From NCBI RefSeq assembly GCF_014650495.1, contig NZ_BMVB01000021.1:54937-118936 (forward strand): 64,000 bases of DNA, given 5' to 3'. The notes below the pieces were generated by a model. It was given only the letters and a program-made list of their open reading frames with translations. It was not told where the DNA came from and searched no databases. A program made the translations under genes and the position numbers. The DNA comes from Streptomyces cinnamoneus. GTDB taxonomy: Bacteria; Actinomycetota; Actinomycetes; Streptomycetales; Streptomycetaceae. Positions 53,639 through 64,000 of the stretch are shown in pieces (within the stretch, counting starts at the first letter, position 1; each line of letters opens with the position of its first letter).

Positions 53639-54222
53639 CCGGCACCGGATCCGGCACCGGAATCGCCACCGCCGTGCTCGCCGCGAACCCGCACGCGCAC
53701 GGCTTCCTCTCCCCGACCGGCGTCGAGATCGCCTTCCTGCTGGTCGGCATCGTCACTCTCGGCGCCGCCGTCGTCAGCGTGACCACCCGGCAGCTGGTGC
53801 ACGCCGCCCTGTGGCTGGTGGTCGCCCTCGGCGGGCTCGCCGTGGAGTACCTCCTGCTGACGGCGGAGTTCATCGCCTGGGTGCAGGTCCTGATCTACGT
53901 CGGCTCCGTCGTGGTCCTCCTCCTCTTCGGGCTCATGCTCACCAAGGCCCCCATCGGCCGCTCCCCGGACGCGGACTCCGGCAACCGCTGGGCCGCCCTC
54001 GCCGTGGCCGCCGCCGCGGCGGCGTCGCTCGTCTGGGTGGTCGTCGACGCCTTCCGCGCGACCTGGATCGACCTCGACGGCGCGCCGCAGGGCACCACCG
54101 AGGTCACCGGAGAGATCCTCTTCCGGCACTGGGTGCTGCCGTTCGAGGCGCTGTCCGTGCTGCTGCTCGCCGCGCTCGTCGGCGCGATCGTCCTGTCCCG
54201 CAGGAAGAACGAGGAGCACTGA
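53635..54222 (+). CDS. nuoJ2: NADH-quinone oxidoreductase subunit J, second copy
   Basis: Membrane subunit of 195 residues with five helices, including FIAWVQVLIYVGSVVVLLLF, the NuoJ helix-3 equivalent. It lacks the ~100-residue hydrophilic tail of the first-cluster NuoJ. An N-terminal Gly/Thr-rich segment of ~25 residues precedes the first helix. Coupled to nuoI2 (ATGA) and nuoK2 (TGATG). Confidence 0.91.
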   Translation: MTGTGSGTGIATAVLAANPHAHGFLSPTGVEIAFLLVGIVTLGAAVVSVTTRQLVHAALWLVVALGGLAVEYLLLTAEFIAWVQVLIYVGSVVVLLLFGLMLTKAPIGRSPDADSGNRWAALAVAAAAAASLVWVVVDAFRATWIDLDGAPQGTTEVTGEILFRHWVLPFEALSVLLLAALVGAIVLSRRKNEEH

Positions 54223-54583
54223 TGCATCTCGTCTACCCGGCCGTCCTCGCCGCCCTCCTCTTCTGCGTGGGCCTCTACGGCGTCCTCGCCCGGCGCAACG
54301 CGATCCTCGTCCTGATGTCCGTCGAGCTGATGCTCAACGCCGTCAACCTCAACCTCGTCGCCTTCGACGTGTGGCTGCGCGACGAGCTCCACGCGGGCCA
54401 GGCCCTCACCCTCTTCACCATCGCCATCGCCGCTGCCGAGATCGGCATCGGCCTGGCGATCGTCCTGCTCGTCCACCGCAACCGCGGCACCGCCGACATC
54501 GACCGGCTCCGCGACCTCAGCGAGACGGCGCCGGACGCAGCGACCGAACCCGCCGACCGTGAGCAGAAGGCGGAGGCCGCCGC

Positions 54584-54587
<4 letters not shown>
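54222..54587 (+). CDS. nuoK2: NADH-quinone oxidoreductase subunit K, second copy
   Basis: Three-helix subunit of 121 residues. Both conserved membrane glutamates remain (MSVELMLNAVNLN and AAAEIGIGLAI), so the proton path looks functional. It has ~20 extra hydrophilic C-terminal residues compared with the first copy. It overlaps nuoL2 by 4 bp. Confidence 0.93.
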
Positions 54588-56581
<1,994 letters not shown>

Positions 56582-56583
56582 CC

Positions 56584-58179
56584 GTGAGTCATACCGTCAT
56601 GCAGATCCTCCTCGCTGCGATCGTCGTCGTCCCCCTCGTCGGAGCCGTCGCCGCCCTGCTCCCGGCCCCGCCCGGCCTGAAGGGCAAGAGCCCCGAGCAG
56701 GCCGTGCTCCGGCACGGCGTCACCGTCACGGGCGCCGTGCTCGCCCTGTCCGTCGCCCTCGCCGCCGGCTTCGACCACGACCAGCCGGCACGCATGCAGG
56801 CGACCACCGACATCAGCTGGATCCCCGCCCTCGGCATCCGGATCCACCTCGGCGTGGACGGCGTCTCGCTCCCCCTCCTCGTCCTGACCGCGCTGCTGAC
56901 CTTCCTCTGCGCGCTGTACAGCTACCACCGCATGCCCGCGGGCCCGTCCCCGAAGGCATTCGTCGCGCTGATCCTCGTCCTGGAGTCCGGCACCCTCGCG
57001 ACCTTCGCCGTCCTCGACCTGATGCTGTTCTTCCTGGCGTTCGAGATGGTGCTCGTCCCGATGTACTTCCTCATCGCCCGCTGGGGCGGTGAGGGCCGTG
57101 AGCGCGCCGCGTGGCGCTTCATCCTCTACACGCTGCTCGGCTCCGTCGTGATGCTGCTCGGCCTCCTCCTCATCGGCATCAAGGGCGGCACGTTCGACAT
57201 GGTGGCACTCGCCACTGACAACGGGTCGTCGCTCAGTCACACCACGCAGCTCATCGCCGTTCTGGCCATCGGCGTGGGGCTGGCCGTCAAGGCCCCGATG
57301 TGGCCCCTGCACAGCTGGCTGCCCGACGCCCACACCGCCGCCCCGACCGTCGGCTCGGTGCTCCTGGCGGGCGTGCTGCTGAAGATGGGCACGTACGGAT
57401 TCGTCCGCATCGTCCTGCCGATCACGCCGGACGGTGCACACACCTTCGCGCCCTACCTCGCCGCCTTCGCGGCCGTCGGCATCGTCTACGGCTCCCTGGT
57501 CTGCCTCGCCCTCGCCCGCAGCGGCGCCAAGGGCGACCTCAAGCGCCTGATCGCCTACTCGTCCGTCGGCCACATGGGCTTCGTGCTCCTGGGCATCGCC
57601 ACCCTCACCCCCACCGGGGTCAACGGCGCGCTCTTCGCCAACATCGCCCACGGCCTGATCACCGGCCTCCTGTTCTTCCTCGTCGGCGCCATCAAGGACC
57701 GCTACGGCACCAGCGACCTCGACAGCCTCTCCGGCACCACCGGCGCGGCGCTCTACGGCCGGGCCCCGCGCCTCGGCGGGCTCCTCGCCTTCGGCGCCGT
57801 CGCCTCCCTGGGACTGCCCGGCCTCGCCGGGTTCTGGGGCGAGATGCTCGCGATGTTCGCCTCGTTCCGCCCCGCCGACGGCCTCAGCCGCCCCGCGTTC
57901 CTCACGTTCATGGCCCTGGCCGGTCTCGGAACGCTGCTGACGGCCGCCTACCTGCTCGTCGTCGTGCGCCGGGTGTGCATGGGCGGCGACGGCGACGGGG
58001 ACGGCGTGACGCCCGCCACCGCCCCCTCCGGGCCCGGCCCGTTCGCCGACGTCCAAAGCTACGAGTTCGCCGCCTGGACCCCCCTCGTCGTCCTCACCGT
58101 CCTCGCCGGACTCTGGCCCGCGGCCCTCCTCGGCCTCACCGACCCGGCCGTTCAGCAGCTCCTCGCAGGAGGCAAGTGA
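56584..58179 (+). CDS. nuoM2: NADH-quinone oxidoreductase subunit M, second copy
   Basis: Antiporter-like subunit of 531 residues with about 14 helices. It has the canonical NuoM motifs FLAFEMVLVPMYFLIARWG and KAPMWPLHSWLPDAHTAAPT followed by GSVLLAGVLLKMGTYG, which are closer to the general bacterial pattern than those of the first-cluster NuoM. GTG start two bases after nuoL2; the stop overlaps the nuoN2 start (TGATG). Confidence 0.93.
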   Translation: MSHTVMQILLAAIVVVPLVGAVAALLPAPPGLKGKSPEQAVLRHGVTVTGAVLALSVALAAGFDHDQPARMQATTDISWIPALGIRIHLGVDGVSLPLLVLTALLTFLCALYSYHRMPAGPSPKAFVALILVLESGTLATFAVLDLMLFFLAFEMVLVPMYFLIARWGGEGRERAAWRFILYTLLGSVVMLLGLLLIGIKGGTFDMVALATDNGSSLSHTTQLIAVLAIGVGLAVKAPMWPLHSWLPDAHTAAPTVGSVLLAGVLLKMGTYGFVRIVLPITPDGAHTFAPYLAAFAAVGIVYGSLVCLALARSGAKGDLKRLIAYSSVGHMGFVLLGIATLTPTGVNGALFANIAHGLITGLLFFLVGAIKDRYGTSDLDSLSGTTGAALYGRAPRLGGLLAFGAVASLGLPGLAGFWGEMLAMFASFRPADGLSRPAFLTFMALAGLGTLLTAAYLLVVVRRVCMGGDGDGDGVTPATAPSGPGPFADVQSYEFAAWTPLVVLTVLAGLWPAALLGLTDPAVQQLLAGGK

Positions 58180-59729
58180 TGGGCTCCCTGGTCCAGTCCG
58201 TCGACTGGCTCGCCATCGCCCCGCCCACCGTCGCGGCCGTCGTGGCCCTGGTGATCCTGGTGGCCGACCTCTTCCTCCCCGAGAACCGCAAGCCGGTGCT
58301 CGGGTGGCTCGCCGTGGCCGGCCTCGCCCTGGCCGCGCTGAGCCTGCTGCCGCTGCTGGACGGCGACCGCTCCACCTTCTGCCTGACGGCCACGGACGCC
58401 GGCGACGCCTGCAGCTACACGGCGGACCACTTCACGCTCGTCATCCAGCTCCTGGTGCTCGGCGGTGCCCTGCTCACGGCGCTTGTGTCCGTTCACGCGA
58501 TCGCCGATCTCAAACTCCCCGCGGGCGAATTCTGGTTCCTGCTGCTGTCCTCCGCGGCCGGCGCCGCCCTGCTGCCCGCCTCCCGCGACCTCGCCACGCT
58601 CGTCGTGGCCCTCGAAGTGGCCTCGCTGCCCGCCTTCGCCCTCGTCGGCCTGCGGCGCGGCGACGCGCGCTCCGCCGAGGCGGCGCTGAAGTTCTTCCTC
58701 TCCTCGGTCACCGCGACCGCGGTCACCCTCCTCGGCATCAGCTTCGTCTACGCGGCCACCGGCACCCTGCACCTGACCCAGGTCGCCGACGGCCTCGCCG
58801 ACGTCGACCCGCGCCTGGCCGTCCTCGCCCGGGCCGGCGTCGCCCTGACCCTGGTGGGCTTCGCCTTCAAGACCGCGGCCGCCCCCTTCCACTTCTGGGT
58901 GCCCGACACCTACGTGGGCGCACCGCTGCCCGTCGCCGCCTACCTGTCGGTCATCGGCAAGGCCGTCGGCTTCACCGGCCTCATCCTCGTGACCGTCGTC
59001 GCCTTCCCCACGTACTCCGACGTGTGGGCCCCCGCCCTCGCCGTCCTCGCCGCACTCACCATGACCGCGGGCAACGTCGCCGCGCTCCGCCAGCGCCCGG
59101 AGCGCCGGCACAGCGCCGTACGCCTGCTGGCCTGGTCCTCCGTCGGCCAGGCGGGCTACCTCCTCGTCCCGATCGCCGCCGCCGGCTACGCCGACGGGCC
59201 CGGCAACGCCATCGGCTCCACCGTCGCGTACGCCCTGATGTACGCCGCCGTGAACCTCGGCGCCTTCGCGGTCGCCGCCCTCGTCGCCCGTACGAGCCCG
59301 GACAACCGCATCACCGACTACCGCGGCCTCTACCACCGCAGCCCGCTCGCCGCCCTCGCCCTCGGCTTCTTCCTGCTCTGCCTGGCGGGCCTGCCGCCGG
59401 GCATCATCGGCCTCTTCGCCAAGGTCACGGTCTTCTCGGCCGCGGTCGACGCGGGGCTGGGCTGGCTGGCGGTCGTCATGGCCCTCAACGTCGTGATCGC
59501 GCTGTACTACTACCTGCAGTGGACGGCGGTCCTCTTCCGCCGCGCAGAGGACGCCGAGGGCGCGGAAGGCGCGGAGGCGGCCGCCGAGGGCGGCGGGCGC
59601 GCCGTGCAGCCGCGGCTGCACGTCCCCGCGCCCCTCACCGCGGCCATCGCCCTGGCCGCCGCCCTGGGCGTGGTCCTCTCCGGCGCCCCGCAACTGGTCC
59701 TGCGCTTCGCCTCGCAGGCGCTGCTGTAG
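58179..59729 (+). CDS. nuoN2: NADH-quinone oxidoreductase subunit N, second copy
   Basis: Antiporter-like subunit of 516 residues with about 13-14 helices. Motifs include VVALEVASLPAFALVGLRRG (helix-5 Glu), SAEAALKFFLSSVTATAVTL, FKTAAAPFHFWVPDTYVGAP and VRLLAWSSVGQAGYL. The ATG at 58179 is preferred because AGGAGG lies 6 bp upstream; a GTG one codon earlier is possible. Last gene of the second cluster. Confidence 0.92.
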   Translation: MGSLVQSVDWLAIAPPTVAAVVALVILVADLFLPENRKPVLGWLAVAGLALAALSLLPLLDGDRSTFCLTATDAGDACSYTADHFTLVIQLLVLGGALLTALVSVHAIADLKLPAGEFWFLLLSSAAGAALLPASRDLATLVVALEVASLPAFALVGLRRGDARSAEAALKFFLSSVTATAVTLLGISFVYAATGTLHLTQVADGLADVDPRLAVLARAGVALTLVGFAFKTAAAPFHFWVPDTYVGAPLPVAAYLSVIGKAVGFTGLILVTVVAFPTYSDVWAPALAVLAALTMTAGNVAALRQRPERRHSAVRLLAWSSVGQAGYLLVPIAAAGYADGPGNAIGSTVAYALMYAAVNLGAFAVAALVARTSPDNRITDYRGLYHRSPLAALALGFFLLCLAGLPPGIIGLFAKVTVFSAAVDAGLGWLAVVMALNVVIALYYYLQWTAVLFRRAEDAEGAEGAEAAAEGGGRAVQPRLHVPAPLTAAIALAAALGVVLSGAPQLVLRFASQALL

Positions 59730-59808
59730 CCGCCCGCCGGAGCTGCGTCACCCGAATGGCGCGGCTCCGGTCCGCGTGCACAAGGGAACTAGCGGCCCTC
59801 GTCTGGCG

Positions 59809-59835
59809 TTGACCAGTTCGAAAGGTTCCACTGGT
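59809..59835. promoter_or_regulatory. Inverted repeat ACCAGT-N12-ACTGGT upstream of htpX
   Basis: ACCAGT (59812-59817) and ACTGGT (59830-59835) are symmetric and lie about 40 bp before the htpX start. The left arm overlaps a -35-like TTGACC (59809-59814). It could be an operator, for example for a stress regulator. The match is by eye. Confidence 0.3.
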
Positions 59836-59873
59836 TCAAGGGTTCCCCTGCTGCACCATTTGGAGGGCGTACC

Positions 59874-60740
59874 GTGCACCGCCGGCACAACGGGCTCAGG
59901 ACAGCCGTGCTCCTCGGGGGCCTGTCCGCGCTCATCATCGTCATCGGCAGCCTGTTCGGGCGTACGGGCCTGATCATCGCGGTCCTGGTGGCGCTCGGCA
60001 CCAACGCCTACGCCTACTGGAACAGCGACAAGCTCGCCCTGCGGGCGATGCGGGCCCGGCCGGTCAGCGAGTTCGAGGCTCCCCAGCTCTACCGCATGGT
60101 CCGCGAGCTCTCCACCGCCGCCCGCCAGCCCATGCCCCGCCTGTACATCTCCCCGACGGAGGCCCCCAACGCCTTCGCCACGGGCCGCAACCCGCGCAAC
60201 GCCGCCGTCTGCTGCACCGAGGGCATCCTGCGCCTGCTCGACGAGCGCGAGCTGCGCGGCGTCATCGGCCACGAGCTCAGCCACGTCTACAACCGCGACA
60301 TCCTCATCTCGTCGGTGGCGGGCGCGCTCGCCTCGGTGGTGATGTTCCTCGTGAACTTCGCCTGGCTGATCCCGGTCGGCCGTTCCGACGACGACGAGGG
60401 CCCCGGCATCATCGGCATGATCATGGTGATGATCCTCGGTCCCGTGGCGGCCTCCCTCATCCAGCTGGCCGTCAGCCGCTCCCGCGAGTACGAGGCCGAT
60501 GCCTCCGGCGCCCGCCTCACCGGCGACCCCCTCGCCCTCGCCTCCGCCCTGCGCAAGCTGGAGGCCGGTACGCAGCGGCTGCCGCTGCCGCCGGAGCCGC
60601 GGCTGGAGACGGCGAGCCACATGATGATCGCGAACCCGTTCCGGGCGGGGGCGGGCATGTCCAAGCTCTTCTCCACGCACCCGCCGATGGGGGAGCGCAT
60701 CAGCCGCCTGGAGCAGATGGCGGGCGACCGCACCCTCTGA
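59874..60740 (+). CDS. htpX: Membrane zinc metalloprotease HtpX
   Basis: M48B protease of 288 residues that degrades misfolded membrane proteins. Two N-terminal helices (residues 10-45) and two central helices flank the active site. The zinc motif HELSH has His133, Glu134 and His137, and the third ligand is the Glu in SREYEADASG. Length is normal. GGAGG lies 8-12 bp before the GTG start. It lies right after the second complex I cluster and, with menG, menJ-like and polyprenyl synthase genes, matches the mycobacterial gene neighbourhood. A role in quality control of respiratory complexes is possible but inferred. Confidence 0.94.
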   Translation: MHRRHNGLRTAVLLGGLSALIIVIGSLFGRTGLIIAVLVALGTNAYAYWNSDKLALRAMRARPVSEFEAPQLYRMVRELSTAARQPMPRLYISPTEAPNAFATGRNPRNAAVCCTEGILRLLDERELRGVIGHELSHVYNRDILISSVAGALASVVMFLVNFAWLIPVGRSDDDEGPGIIGMIMVMILGPVAASLIQLAVSRSREYEADASGARLTGDPLALASALRKLEAGTQRLPLPPEPRLETASHMMIANPFRAGAGMSKLFSTHPPMGERISRLEQMAGDRTL

Positions 60741-60795
60741 CCGCCCTCTGCCCCCCTCCGACTGGCAGCAACGTCTGCTCGCCGGCGCCCGGCCC

Positions 60796-60821
60796 CTGCC
60801 CGGCGCGCCGGCGCCGGGCAG
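60796..60821. terminator. Hairpin between htpX and the small secreted protein gene
   Basis: CTGCCCGGCG (60796-60805) and CGCCGGGCAG (60812-60821) form a 10-bp perfect stem with a 6-nt loop between convergent genes. Confidence 0.65.
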
Positions 60822-60860
60822 CGGCCGGGCGTGAGGCCGTCGTGCGGGGCCGCTGCCGGG

Positions 60861-61100
60861 TCACGTGTTGATGGGCTGCCCGTTGTACTTTCCGCCCTCG
60901 CAGACCACCTTGAGCGCGGGGGACAGGGCGCCCCCCTGCGGATCGAGGTCGACGCGGGGGATGCCGCCGCCGTCGATGCAGGTCTGGATGTCGATGTCCT
61001 TCGGTGCCGCCGCGCGGGCGGTGCCGGTCACGGCCGGGGTGAGTGCCAGCGCCGCGGCCATGACGGCCACGGCACCGCGGGTCGTTCGGTGTGCGCGCAT
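60861..61100 (-). CDS. Small secreted protein, function unknown
   Basis: Protein of 79 residues with a clear signal peptide (RAHRTTRGAVAVMAAALALT ... ARA). The mature part is about 50 residues with two cysteines (IQTCIDGGG and LKVVCEGGK) that may pair. GAGGAGC lies 4-10 bp before the ATG. No family recognised. It is convergent with htpX. Confidence 0.65.
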   Translation of the reverse strand: MRAHRTTRGAVAVMAAALALTPAVTGTARAAAPKDIDIQTCIDGGGIPRVDLDPQGGALSPALKVVCEGGKYNGQPINT

Positions 61101-61214
61101 GGGAGCTCCTCGTCCCTAGTCGTCGTCCCAGCCGGAAGGGCTGGACCACCCACCTTGACCACACGGGAGGCCGCACCGCGCGCGGTGGTGCGCCGTCCGG
61201 GCGAGGGGCCCGTC

Positions 61215-61649
61215 TCAGCCGTCGCTGCGGATGGCCTGGACGCAGCGCGCCAGCAGGGCGCGCAGGCTGTCGCGCTCCTCGTCGGTGAATGCGTCGGCCA
61301 GCCGGCGCTCGATCCGTACCGCCTGCCGGTCGGCCAGCTCGACGGCCTGCCGCCCGGCGTCGGTCAGCCGGGTCTCCAGCATCTTCTGGTGCCAGGGGTG
61401 CGCCGACCGCTCGATGAGGCCGCGTCCCTCCAGGTTCCTGAGGACGGCCGTCATGGCCTGCGGGGTGACCAGACAGGCGCGGGCCAGCGCCGCGGCGGAC
61501 ATGCCCGGATTCTGTGCGAGGGCCAGCAGGGCCGCGTACTGGGCGACCGTCAGGTCGGCTGCCTTGACCGCGCCGCTCTTGGCGGACATGAGGGCGTGCT
61601 CGGCGCGCTTGATGTCCAGGCCGAGCCGACTATCAGGAGGCATGTCCAT
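61215..61649 (-). CDS. MarR-family transcriptional regulator
   Basis: Protein of 144 residues. The winged helix-turn-helix runs from LTVAQYAALLALAQNPGMS through AAALARACLVTPQAMTAVLR to a wing with RSAHPWHQKMLETRLTDAG. N- and C-terminal helices form the dimer. MarR proteins usually sense small molecules or oxidants and repress a neighbouring gene. The divergent yccF-like gene starts 192 bp away and is a possible target. Start ATG 61649 is chosen; an ATG two codons later is also possible. Confidence 0.9.
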   Translation of the reverse strand: MDMPPDSRLGLDIKRAEHALMSAKSGAVKAADLTVAQYAALLALAQNPGMSAAALARACLVTPQAMTAVLRNLEGRGLIERSAHPWHQKMLETRLTDAGRQAVELADRQAVRIERRLADAFTDEERDSLRALLARCVQAIRSDG

Positions 61650-61841
61650 GGGGGGGACCCTACCGTCCGAACACCCGTCGCCCCGGGCCCGCCGGGACAC
61701 CCGCCCAGGGCCGTCGCACACCACCCCGAGCGCTCCCTTAGGGGCTGGATCAGGGTTCCCACCAGCACGGGCGCGCAACCGCCGATCAAGGCTCCGGCGT
61801 CTCAGTGGTCGGAGAACCGGTCACGTGGGAGGCTAATCATC

Positions 61842-62234
61842 ATGAGGTTCATCCTGAACATTGTCTGGCTGGTCCTCTGCGGGCTGTGGATGGCGCTCGG
61901 CTATGTGGTGGCCGGCATCGTCTGCTGCATCCTGATCGTCACGATCCCCTTCGGCATCGCGTCGTTCCGCATCGCTTCGTACGCCCTGTGGCCCTTCGGC
62001 CGGACGACGGTCGAACGCCGCGACGCAGGCGCCGGCTCGCTGATCGGCAACGTCATCTGGATCGTCTTCGCGGGCTGGTGGCTGGCGCTCGGTCACATCA
62101 TCACGGGCGTCGCGCTGTGCGTGACGATCATCGGAATCCCGCTGGGCATCGCCAACTTCAAGCTGATCCCGGTCTCGTTGATGCCGCTCGGTCGCGAAAT
62201 CGTCCCGACGGACCGGCCGTTCGCCACGCGCTGA
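61842..62234 (+). CDS. YccF-domain inner membrane protein
   Basis: Protein of 130 residues with two similar halves (FILNIVWLVLCGLWMALGYV and LIGNVIWIVFAGWWLALGHI), each followed by a short turn ending IPFGIASFRIASYALWPFG or IPLGIANFKLIPVSLMPLG. This duplicated hydrophobic pattern is the YccF (DUF307) family. Its role is unknown. GGGAGG lies 10-15 bp before the ATG. A perfect 18-bp hairpin follows the stop. Confidence 0.88.
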   Translation: MRFILNIVWLVLCGLWMALGYVVAGIVCCILIVTIPFGIASFRIASYALWPFGRTTVERRDAGAGSLIGNVIWIVFAGWWLALGHIITGVALCVTIIGIPLGIANFKLIPVSLMPLGREIVPTDRPFATR

Positions 62235-62250
62235 CCACAGGAAGGGCACA

Positions 62251-62290
62251 ACGCACGAGGCCGGGAACGGGAGTTCCCGGCCTCGTGCGT
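62251..62290 (+). terminator. Terminator after the YccF gene (18-bp perfect stem)
   Basis: Positions 62251-62268 pair exactly with 62273-62290 around a GGGA loop, 17 bp past the stop codon. Confidence 0.88.
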
Positions 62291-62671
62291 CGTGGGCCCC
62301 GGCCGGAGCCGGGTGCTGCGGCGCGTGCCTAGCGGTAGTTGAGCGAACCGCTCGATTGATCGTCTGACCTGCGTTGATCCGAGAAAAGCCCGGATGACGT
62401 GCGAAAACTACCCTCAGTAGTTGCCGCCGTTTTCCGGGGTCTTCCTGGTTCTTGTGCCCTGAGTGTGCCCGCGGGGCACAGGGGGTGACCCCTCGTTCCT
62501 GCCCTGCGACATCGGTCGTAGGGCAGAGCCGATCTGTGTCGCGCGGACCCTGCCGCATTCGTGTGAGGTGTCGGAGATCGGCGGGCCCGGTGCGCCCGGA
62601 GGGGCCTAGGGTGGGCGCCGGTTCCACCGGGGCGAGCGCTTCCGGTCCCTACGCCCCGGCTCGGAGGGCAC
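62291..62671. other. Gene-free stretch upstream of the MFS gene
   Basis: About 380 bp, AT-richer in 62335-62460. It has two small inverted repeats: AGCGGT-N10-ACCGCT (62331-62352) and AACTAC-N5-GTAGTT (62406-62422). No gene or clear promoter was seen. It marks the change from core genes to the probable accessory end of the window. Confidence 0.5.
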
Positions 62672-63847
62672 GTGAGTTACCTGCGGCTGCTCCGGCAGCG
62701 GCCCGTACTGGTGCTGTGGCTCGCACAGAGCCTGTCCGTGCTCGGGGATCGGCTGTACGCCCTCGCGGTGATGTGGGTCGTCTACGCCGCGACCGGCTCG
62801 GCGTCGCTCATGGGGCTGGTCGCGGTCGTCGAGTCGCTGCCGTACGTCGTGCTCGGCACCGCCGGACGCCATGCGGTCGCACGGTTCTCGACGTTCGGGC
62901 GGCTGGCGTGTGTCGACGCGGCCCGGGCGCTGGTCGCGGTCGCGTTGCCGTTCCTGTGGTCACCGGACGTGCAGGGCGTGGCGTTTCTACTCGTCGGGGT
63001 GTTGCTGCTCGGCACTCTGGGAGCGTTGTTCGATCCGAACCTCGGCGCGCTGGTTCCAGATCTCGTCGAGCCCGCGCGGGTACAACAGGTCACAGGACTG
63101 TTCGACCTCACGGGGCGCATTGCCCGGATCGCGGGTCCGGCGAGTATCGGTCTGCTGCTGCTCGTCGTATCCGAGGTGCAGCTCTTCGCGCTGAACGGGG
63201 TGACGTTCGCGGTATCCGCGGTGGCGCTCGGCTGGCTGGCGCGGCGGTACGCCATGGCGGCCGGGGGTGATGGGGCGGAGCGGTCCGGCGGGGCGCGGCC
63301 GGCGGTCCGAGCCTGGCCGACGGTTCGCGCGCACCCCCGCGTCGGCCTCGCGATCGGGCTGCACGGTGTTGCGCTGTTCTGCTCGGCCGTGACGGCTGTC
63401 GGCATGCCGGCACTGCTCGCCACCCGGTACGGCGCTGGGGCGGCCGTCTACGGGCTTGTGACCGCTGCTGTGGGCGTCGGGGCACTGCTGGGCAACCCTC
63501 TTGCCAGCAATCGGCGCCCAAGCGGCTGGATGGGCGTGTACTGCGCGGCGTGGGTGGTGCAAGGCGTAGCAACGGCGTGCATGGGGCTGGTGCTGAGTCT
63601 GCCCATGCTGGTGCTGCTCGCCGGCGTGACCGGTCTGGTCACCCCCGCTACAAGCGTCACCTTGCGGGCGCGCCTCGGCGCATTTGCCCCTGCCGAGCGC
63701 CTGCAGGTGCCAGCCGACGCCGGTACGGAAGCCGCTTTCTCCGAGCGGGCTCGGCCCGGCGAACCGGGGCGCAGCGGCACGAGTATTCACGATTCGGTGT
63801 CCTCTCCCGCCTCAGCCGCAGCTGAAGCGACGGCGAGTGTGCGGTGA
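62672..63847 (+). CDS. MFS transporter-like protein, probably truncated at the C-terminus
   Basis: Protein of 391 residues. The start (LRLLRQRPVLVLWLAQSLSVLGDRLYALAV) and the next nine to ten helices fit macrolide-efflux-type MFS proteins. After the helix ending VTPATSVTLRARLGAFAPAERL, about 55 residues of hydrophilic, low-complexity sequence replace the final two helices expected of a 12-helix transporter. This suggests a broken 3' end, consistent with the transposase fragment less than 100 bp downstream. Codon use is less GC-biased than in the nuo genes. It may be inactive. Confidence 0.7.
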   Translation: MSYLRLLRQRPVLVLWLAQSLSVLGDRLYALAVMWVVYAATGSASLMGLVAVVESLPYVVLGTAGRHAVARFSTFGRLACVDAARALVAVALPFLWSPDVQGVAFLLVGVLLLGTLGALFDPNLGALVPDLVEPARVQQVTGLFDLTGRIARIAGPASIGLLLLVVSEVQLFALNGVTFAVSAVALGWLARRYAMAAGGDGAERSGGARPAVRAWPTVRAHPRVGLAIGLHGVALFCSAVTAVGMPALLATRYGAGAAVYGLVTAAVGVGALLGNPLASNRRPSGWMGVYCAAWVVQGVATACMGLVLSLPMLVLLAGVTGLVTPATSVTLRARLGAFAPAERLQVPADAGTEAAFSERARPGEPGRSGTSIHDSVSSPASAAAEATASVR

Positions 63848-63923
63848 TGTCGTGCCCACCCCCGCCGGCATACGGACCAGAGGGGTCGGTCGAGGGAAGC
63901 GCGGGGACGGAGCCAAGAGCGGG

Positions 63924-64000
63924 CTAGGGCGTGTCCGATGGCTCTTTGATGAGATCGCGGAGCCAGATCACGATGGCTGCGGTGGTCAGCGTGCCGTGGA
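63924..64000 (-). mobile_element. Edge of an IS element: C-terminus of an IS5-type transposase gene (cut by window end)
   Basis: Read on the minus strand, the last bases encode HGTLTTAAIVIWLRDLIKEP followed by SDTP and a stop at 63926-63924. An ending of this type (IWLRD near the C-terminus) is typical of streptomycete IS5-family transposases. The stop codon is part of CTAG at the probable element edge, followed by GGGCGTGTCC, which may belong to the terminal inverted repeat. The rest lies outside the window. Confidence 0.6.

Overview
The window is high-GC actinobacterial chromosome, almost certainly Streptomyces or a close relative. The evidence is about 70% GC, many GTG starts, long runs of genes overlapping by 4 bp (ATGA/GTGA), long perfect GC hairpins without U-tracts as terminators, a futalosine-pathway menaquinone gene, and two separate complex I gene clusters. 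No tRNA, rRNA, CRISPR array or prophage was seen. Most of the window looks like core chromosome; only the last ~1.7 kb looks accessory.

Layout. 1-1164: 3' part of a membrane Ser/Thr kinase gene. 1.27-9.6 kb: menaquinone block (mqnC, an imidazolonepropionase-like gene, a Uma2-family gene, menG, a large zinc-ribbon membrane protein, a menJ-like geranylgeranyl reductase). 10.1-10.9 kb: secreted NlpC/P60 hydrolase on the minus strand. 11.6-27.8 kb: complete 14-gene nuoABCDEFGHIJKLMN operon, with a Rex-type operator in its leader and a 17-bp perfect terminator hairpin at its end. 27.8-30.3 kb (minus): lipoprotein, GPP34-family protein with a Gly/Cys tail, fumarylacetoacetase. 30.6-37.8 kb (plus): ATP-grasp enzyme, flavin monooxygenase-like enzyme, polyprenyl diphosphate synthase, LolA-like protein, ABC exporter pair. 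37.9-49.4 kb (minus): M28 aminopeptidase, RarD-type EamA transporter, APC permease, 2-oxoacid:ferredoxin oxidoreductase korAB, and a LuxR-type response regulator with two paralogous histidine kinases. 49.6-59.7 kb: second, incomplete complex I cluster (nuoA2 B2 C2 H2 I2 J2 K2 L2 M2 N2, with no D, E, F or G). 59.9 kb to the end: htpX, a small secreted protein, a MarR regulator, a YccF protein, an MFS protein lacking the usual C-terminus, and the edge of an IS5-type transposase gene.

How it works together. The window brings together much of a menaquinone respiratory chain: headgroup synthesis (mqnC), polyprenyl tail synthesis, ring methylation (menG), side-chain reduction (menJ-like), the menaquinone-reducing complex I, and a candidate redox-sensing switch (Rex site). 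The most interesting idea is that the second complex I, which lacks the NADH-oxidising module, takes electrons from ferredoxin reduced by the nearby KorAB. The absence of a nuoD copy there implies that NuoD is shared with the first cluster or encoded elsewhere.
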